DNA of 18,467 nt from Pseudomonadota bacterium (GTDB lineage: Bacteria > Desulfobacterota > Desulfobacteria > Desulfobacterales > Desulfobacteraceae). A program made the position numbers and the translations under genes. The notes under the pieces were generated by a model. The model did no database searches. It had not been told where the DNA came from and saw nothing but the letters and a program-made list of their open reading frames with translations. The stretch is taken from positions 1-18,467 of the forward strand of contig JAHJDU010000560.1 of the NCBI GenBank assembly GCA_018812385.1, written 5' to 3'. This document shows, piece by piece, positions 15,326 through 18,467 of the stretch (within the stretch, counting starts at the first letter, position 1; each line of letters opens with the position of its first letter).

Positions 15326-16060
15326 CTAATTCGCTTCTATCAGCACTTGTTTTGCCAACTCGTTCCCGGCTTTTGTTAAAAAAAGCCGATCCAGTTTGGC
15401 GCAAAATTCTTCATCATCAACGCCGTTTTTCTTTTCGCAGCTTACCATATGGGTAAGCATGTCCGCGTCATACAGAACCTTATAGTTCAAACTATCATCT
15501 TCTGCCGGACGGTTATGGTGTCCCACGATAGCAATGACTTCATCGATCAACTCATCTTTGGCTCCAAGTTTTTCCATGAGTTCTCTAGCCACTTTCGGAC
15601 TCTCTTGTTCCATGTATTCAGGCTCAATGGAATCATATTTTTCAAGGGCATTTTTTACACCGATATCATATAGATACGCAGCACAAAGAACCACTGCAAG
15701 ATTTGCTTTTTCTTTTTTCCCGATTTTTTCTGCAAAATTTGCAACCTTTGCTGCATGCCCGATGTATTTAAAATTTGTTCCAAGATATCTTTTCATTTCC
15801 ACGGCCACCCGGTCTTTTAAGAGATCGTCTCTTTTGGCAATAAACTCTTCAGGCAGGGCACCAAGACATTGCTCGGCAAATTTACAATAGGAAGCGCAGC
15901 CAAAATCCATCTTGGGATTAACAATTTTTTTCTTGCAGTTTGCACATCTTCGAGTGGCATCATCCTTGAAAAATTCCATGGGATGACCGCATTCCGGACA
16001 TTTAGTTTCAAAGATGGCATCTTTATTCCAGTACTGGGTATCTTGTCCAGGGCATTTCAT
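15326..16060 (-). CDS. Zinc-ribbon protein with degenerate HD domain
   Basis: 244 residues from ATG 16060, chosen because GAGGAGG ends about six bases upstream and the upstream in-frame extension has no family character. The N-terminus (MKCPGQDTQYW) leads to a zinc ribbon C21-x2-C24 / C39-x2-C42, then a second Cys cluster C55, C59, C65 (FGCASYC...EQCLG). The rest is an HD-type helical domain: H102 in IGHAAKVA, then YLYDIG at 129-134 where the normal HD pair is Tyr131-Asp132, then GHHNRP (181-182) and D198/D200. Loss of the central His should weaken or abolish metal-dependent phosphohydrolase activity, so a binding or regulatory role is more likely. It sits between hcp and the ferredoxin and siroheme genes in the same direction, which suggests a role in the same redox or nitrosative response. 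Confidence 0.85.
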   Translation of the reverse strand: MKCPGQDTQYWNKDAIFETKCPECGHPMEFFKDDATRRCANCKKKIVNPKMDFGCASYCKFAEQCLGALPEEFIAKRDDLLKDRVAVEMKRYLGTNFKYIGHAAKVANFAEKIGKKEKANLAVVLCAAYLYDIGVKNALEKYDSIEPEYMEQESPKVARELMEKLGAKDELIDEVIAIVGHHNRPAEDDSLNYKVLYDADMLTHMVSCEKKNGVDDEEFCAKLDRLFLTKAGNELAKQVLIEAN

Positions 16061-16080
16061 TTTAAGCCTCCTCGTATAAA

Positions 16081-16139
16081 GAGATGAGTGATGAGGTCTG
16101 AGTAGTGAGGAAAACAACTTCCCACTACTCAAATCTCAT
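16081..16139. repeat. Heptameric GNNNTGA run and 17-base dyad
   Basis: Four tandem 7-mers (16081-16108) share G-N-N-N-T-G-A. Overlapping them, ATGAGGTCTGAGTAGTG (16091-16107) pairs with CACTACTCAAATCTCAT (16123-16139) with two non-Watson-Crick positions, and the loop adds GGAA/TTCC. It lies just upstream of the HD-protein ribosome site on its coding strand, so it would be in that gene's leader if transcribed from hcp. Confidence 0.65.
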
Positions 16140-16183
16140 ATTCCACTATTTAATTCATTATTTAGTGCCTGACCTAAAACCCT

Positions 16184-16309
16184 GTGTTTAGGCGAAAAGT
16201 TGCCCATATACAAGGCGCAAAAAATCTTGAAACCGGAGTGTACTACTGTACATGAGGATTTCAAGATTTTGCAGCAACGCAGTAGATGGGTGAGTTTTCG
16301 TTCAAACAC
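16184..16309. repeat. Long imperfect palindrome (~126 bp) abutting the hcp stop
   Basis: Paired blocks run inward in register from both ends: GTGTTT (16184) with AAACAC (16304), CGAAAA (16193) with TTTTCG (16295), CCCAT (16203) with ATGGG (16286), TAC with GTA, AAAATCTTGAAA (16221) with TTTCAAGATTTT (16259), and TGTAC (16239) with GTACA (16248). All share a centre at about 16246, with a one-base slip. The unpaired stretches are of similar length on both sides, so this is one structure. It could act as the hcp terminator or be a dispersed palindromic repeat. Confidence 0.8.
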
Positions 16310-17952
16310 TATTTACCCTGCATGATGGCTTCTACATCGGCATCAGGTTCTGTAATCAGTTTAATATCAAAATTTTCAACAAGTACATTCAGGACAGTCG
16401 GCGATACAAAAGCCGGCAGTGTGGGCCCAAGACGGATACCTTTTACACCCAGATGCAGAAGAGCCAGAAGAACGGCAACCGCTTTTTGCTCATACCATCC
16501 AATATCAAAGGAAATAGGAAGATCATTGATATCTTCCAGTTCAAAAACCTCTTTGAGTTTAAGGGCGATCACAGCCAGAGAATAGGAATCGTTACACTGT
16601 CCTGCATCCAATACTCTCGGAATACCGCCGATATCACCCAGGTCCAGTTTATTATATCTGTATTTTGCACATCCGGCAGTCAGGATCACAGCATCTTTTG
16701 GAAGTTTTTCAGCGACTTCTGTAAAATAGTTTCTTCCTTTTTGACGGCCGTCGCAACCGGCCATAACAACAAAGCGTTTGATGGCGCCTGATTTTACAGC
16801 ATCAACTACTTTGTCAGCCAGAGCCAATACCTGGTTGCGGGCAAACCCACCAACAATTTTGCCGGTTTCAAGTTCTTCCGGTGCGTTGCAGGTTTTGGCA
16901 AGCGCTACAATTCCTGAGAAATCTTTGGCACTGCCGTTCACCCTGTCTGCAATATGTTCTGTCCCTGGATAGGAGACCACACCAGTGGTAAAGACCCTTT
17001 CCTTGTAAGTGTTTTTACTTTTCATGGGAACAATGCAGTTGGTGGTCATGAGAATCGGACCATTAAAGGATTGAAAGTCTTCATTTTGATGCCACCAGGA
17101 ACTTCCGTAATTTCCTTTAAGATGAGCAAACTTTTTGAAAGCAGGATAATAGTTGGCAGGAAGCATTTCACCATGGGTGTATACATCCACTCCCGTTCCT
17201 TGGGTCTGTTTTAAAAGTTCTTCCATATCTTTAAGATCATGACCTGAAATCAGTATTCCAGGGTTTGATCCGACACCGAGATTCACTTCGGTCAGTTCCG
17301 GATGGCCATAGGCGGTTGTGTTGGCTTCATCAAGAGCTGCCATGGTGGTGACGGCCACTTCCCCTGCCTTAAGTACCAGGCCCACCATTTCATCTACAGA
17401 AAGATCCTGTGTAGTGGATGCAAGGGCTTTAAACAGGAAATCATAAATTTCATCTTTTTCAACACCCAGGACGGCTGCATGATCTGCATAAGCTGCAATC
17501 CCTTTTAAACCTATGACAAGAAGTTCACGAAGAGATCTTACATCCTCATTTTCCGTTGCAAGGACTCCCACTGTTTGAGCCTTGGCGCTAAAGGAAGCCA
17601 CGTCATCAGAATACCATGTGGCACTTTCGTGAAGATCTGTTCCCAATTTATCTTTCGCGCTTTCAAATAGTTCTTTTTTGACTTTCTGGGCCTGCAAAAT
17701 CCAATCTCTCAAATTTTCTTCATTATAATTGGTATTTGTTATGGTGGTAAAAAGCGCCTGGGCAACAAACAGTCCTGTCTCTTTTGGGGTTGCTGCTCCC
17801 TGGGCTTTGGCCGCAGCTGCAATAACACTTATTCCTTTGAGGTTATAGATCAACAGATCCTGAAGATTGGCTGTGTCATTTTCTTTTCCACAAACACCTT
17901 TAATGGTGCATCCCTGGTTTTTAGCTGTTTCCTGACATTGAAAACAAAACAT
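16309..17952 (-). CDS. hcp: Hydroxylamine reductase / hybrid cluster protein Hcp (class I)
   Basis: Hcp carries a [4Fe-4S] cubane and a hybrid 4Fe-2O-2S cluster. It reduces hydroxylamine to ammonia in vitro and is tied to nitric oxide and nitrosative stress in vivo (NO reductase activity); cytoplasmic. The N-terminal C3-x2-C6-x8-C15-x5-C21 is the class I pattern of strict anaerobes such as Desulfovibrio. The hybrid cluster ligands can all be placed: H238, E262, C306, C400, C428, C453 and E488, a constant offset of six from the Desulfovibrio vulgaris numbering. The 547-residue length is normal. AAGGAG lies eight bases before the ATG. A CRP/FNR-type gene diverges from it, with a palindromic operator and a TATAAT between the two, so hcp is likely activated by that regulator. 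The stop codon touches a large palindrome. Confidence 0.98.
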   Translation of the reverse strand: MFCFQCQETAKNQGCTIKGVCGKENDTANLQDLLIYNLKGISVIAAAAKAQGAATPKETGLFVAQALFTTITNTNYNEENLRDWILQAQKVKKELFESAKDKLGTDLHESATWYSDDVASFSAKAQTVGVLATENEDVRSLRELLVIGLKGIAAYADHAAVLGVEKDEIYDFLFKALASTTQDLSVDEMVGLVLKAGEVAVTTMAALDEANTTAYGHPELTEVNLGVGSNPGILISGHDLKDMEELLKQTQGTGVDVYTHGEMLPANYYPAFKKFAHLKGNYGSSWWHQNEDFQSFNGPILMTTNCIVPMKSKNTYKERVFTTGVVSYPGTEHIADRVNGSAKDFSGIVALAKTCNAPEELETGKIVGGFARNQVLALADKVVDAVKSGAIKRFVVMAGCDGRQKGRNYFTEVAEKLPKDAVILTAGCAKYRYNKLDLGDIGGIPRVLDAGQCNDSYSLAVIALKLKEVFELEDINDLPISFDIGWYEQKAVAVLLALLHLGVKGIRLGPTLPAFVSPTVLNVLVENFDIKLITEPDADVEAIMQGK

Positions 17953-17992
17953 GTTAGTTTCTCCTTATATTATGGTTGACGAACAATTAATC

Positions 17993-18010
17993 TTTACATC
18001 CTGATGTGAA
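17993..18010. promoter_or_regulatory. Dyad at the predicted hcp transcription start
   Basis: TTTACATCCTGATGTGAA is an interrupted dyad (TT-N-ACATC-CT-GATGT-N-AA). It lies just downstream of the hcp TATAAT, where the transcript should begin, a position suited to a repressor site or a short 5' leader hairpin. The binding protein is unknown. Confidence 0.4.
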
Positions 18011-18013
18011 CTT

Positions 18014-18019
18014 ATTATA
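18014..18019 (-). promoter_or_regulatory. hcp -10 promoter element
   Basis: TATAAT on the - strand, 62 bases upstream of the hcp ATG. The position of the -35 hexamer is occupied by the palindromic operator at 18037-18050 rather than by TTGACA, which fits an activator-dependent promoter. Confidence 0.5.
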
Positions 18020-18036
18020 AAAAAGAATATAATTCC

Positions 18037-18050
18037 TTGACCTGGATCAA
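18037..18050. promoter_or_regulatory. FNR/HcpR-type operator between hcp and its divergent regulator
   Basis: TTGACCTGGATCAA matches nine of ten defined positions of the FNR consensus TTGAT-N4-ATCAA and is also nearly the perfect palindrome TTGACC-N2-GGTCAA (one mismatch). It sits 17 bases upstream of the hcp TATAAT and about 70 bases before the regulator gene, so one site could serve both directions. HcpR, a CRP/FNR-family regulator of hcp in Desulfovibrio and related anaerobes, is the likely ligand. Confidence 0.75.
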
Positions 18051-18121
18051 GTAATCTTACTTTTTTTGATTTTTTTTAGATTTTGAAGTTTTTTAATTAT
18101 TTTCGACTATTAATCGGAGAA

Positions 18122-18467
18122 TTGTATATTATTAAAAACTTAAAAACAATACCTCTTTTTTCAGGCCTTTCTGATGAGCACCTGGAAAAAATAACTTCCA
18201 TTGCCTCAACTCTTAAATTTGACAGGGGCGAGATGATCTTCCATGAAGGAGATAAGGGAGACGGATTTTATATGGTTGAAAAAGGAAAAATTAAAGTTTT
18301 CAAACTTTCCTTTGAAGGCAAAGAGCAGATCCTTCATATTTACGGTCCGGGCAACACCTTTGGCGAGGTTCCGGTTTTTGAAGGAAAAAACTTCCCCGCC
18401 TCTTCCATGGCCCTTGAAAAATCTGTCATTCTTTTCCTTCCCAGAGATAAATTTGTAGATTTGATTA
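18122..18467 (+). CDS. CRP/FNR-family transcriptional regulator, HcpR-like (3' partial)
   Basis: The first 115 codons of a regulator cut off by the window end. They form a cyclic-nucleotide-binding-fold effector domain: IPLFSGLSDEHLEKI, FDRGEMIFHEGDKGDGFYMVEKGKIKVFK (described in two parts), GPGNTFGEV and ILFLPRDKF. The DNA-binding helix-turn-helix is beyond the edge. No N-terminal Cys cluster like that of FNR is seen, which fits HcpR-like proteins rather than an oxygen-sensing FNR. The start is uncertain: TTG 18122 is two bases from GGAG, too close for an ideal ribosome site, while ATT 18128 or 18131 would be better spaced but are rare start codons. It diverges from hcp across a shared operator, so it likely controls hcp and itself. 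Confidence 0.85.
   Translation, partial: MYIIKNLKTIPLFSGLSDEHLEKITSIASTLKFDRGEMIFHEGDKGDGFYMVEKGKIKVFKLSFEGKEQILHIYGPGNTFGEVPVFEGKNFPASSMALEKSVILFLPRDKFVDLI

Noticed and set aside
16061..16132. N-terminal extension of the HD protein
   Set aside because: It reads through repeat DNA and the ribosome site GAGGAGG for the ATG at 16060, so it is not part of the gene.
16061..16308. CRISPR array
   Set aside because: The repeats here are inverted or 7-base tandem units with no regularly spaced direct repeats and spacers, and there are no cas genes.

Overview
The window (18,467 bp, AT-rich) looks like part of the chromosome of a strictly anaerobic, sulfate-reducing type bacterium of the Desulfobacterota, most likely Desulfobacteraceae-like. 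The basis is the combination of an oxygen-independent (cbi-type) corrin pathway, a class I hybrid cluster protein like that of Desulfovibrio, a small siroheme-type reductase protein, a TAXI-type TRAP transporter and abundant ferredoxin motifs. The taxonomic placement is an inference from gene content, not from a marker gene.

Region 1 (1-5797, + strand) is a tightly packed cobalamin operon: cbiET (5' end cut off by the window edge), cobM/cbiF, cbiG, cobJ/cbiH, cobO and cobQ/cbiP. Most junctions are 4-base ATGA overlaps, so translation is probably coupled. Embedded in cbiET and in cbiG are two near-consensus parS centromere palindromes (578-593 and 2600-2615), each lying in an inter-domain linker. 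After cobQ there are 324 AT-rich bases with no convincing gene.

Region 2 (6122-9922) holds a small minus-strand pair (an ubiquitin-like MoaD/ThiS-fold protein overlapping the RNA 2',3'-cyclic phosphodiesterase thpR). A plus-strand NarL-type two-component system diverges from it: a membrane histidine kinase with an extracytoplasmic sensor and a PAS domain, then a LuxR-type response regulator.

Region 3 (9924-13453, - strand) carries a MarR regulator that ends one base from the response regulator. A TRAP transporter follows: the TAXI solute receptor is transcribed first, then a stem-loop, then the fused 4TM/12TM permease, then a strong bidirectional terminator.

Region 4 (13705-18467) looks like a redox-stress module. 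From promoter to end on the - strand it reads hcp (hydroxylamine reductase / hybrid cluster protein), a zinc-ribbon protein with a degenerate HD domain, a dicluster ferredoxin-like protein, and a mini siroheme-type protein made of PCP_red, sulfite-reductase-like 4Fe-4S and 2x[4Fe-4S] ferredoxin segments. A CRP/FNR-family regulator, truncated by the window end, diverges from hcp across a gap holding one near-perfect FNR/HcpR-type operator. The 248-base gap between hcp and the HD gene is filled by two separate palindromic structures, one about 126 bp long.

The points most worth following are the parS pair inside cobalamin genes, the hcp / HD / ferredoxin / mini-siroheme module with its operator, and the long palindrome beside hcp.
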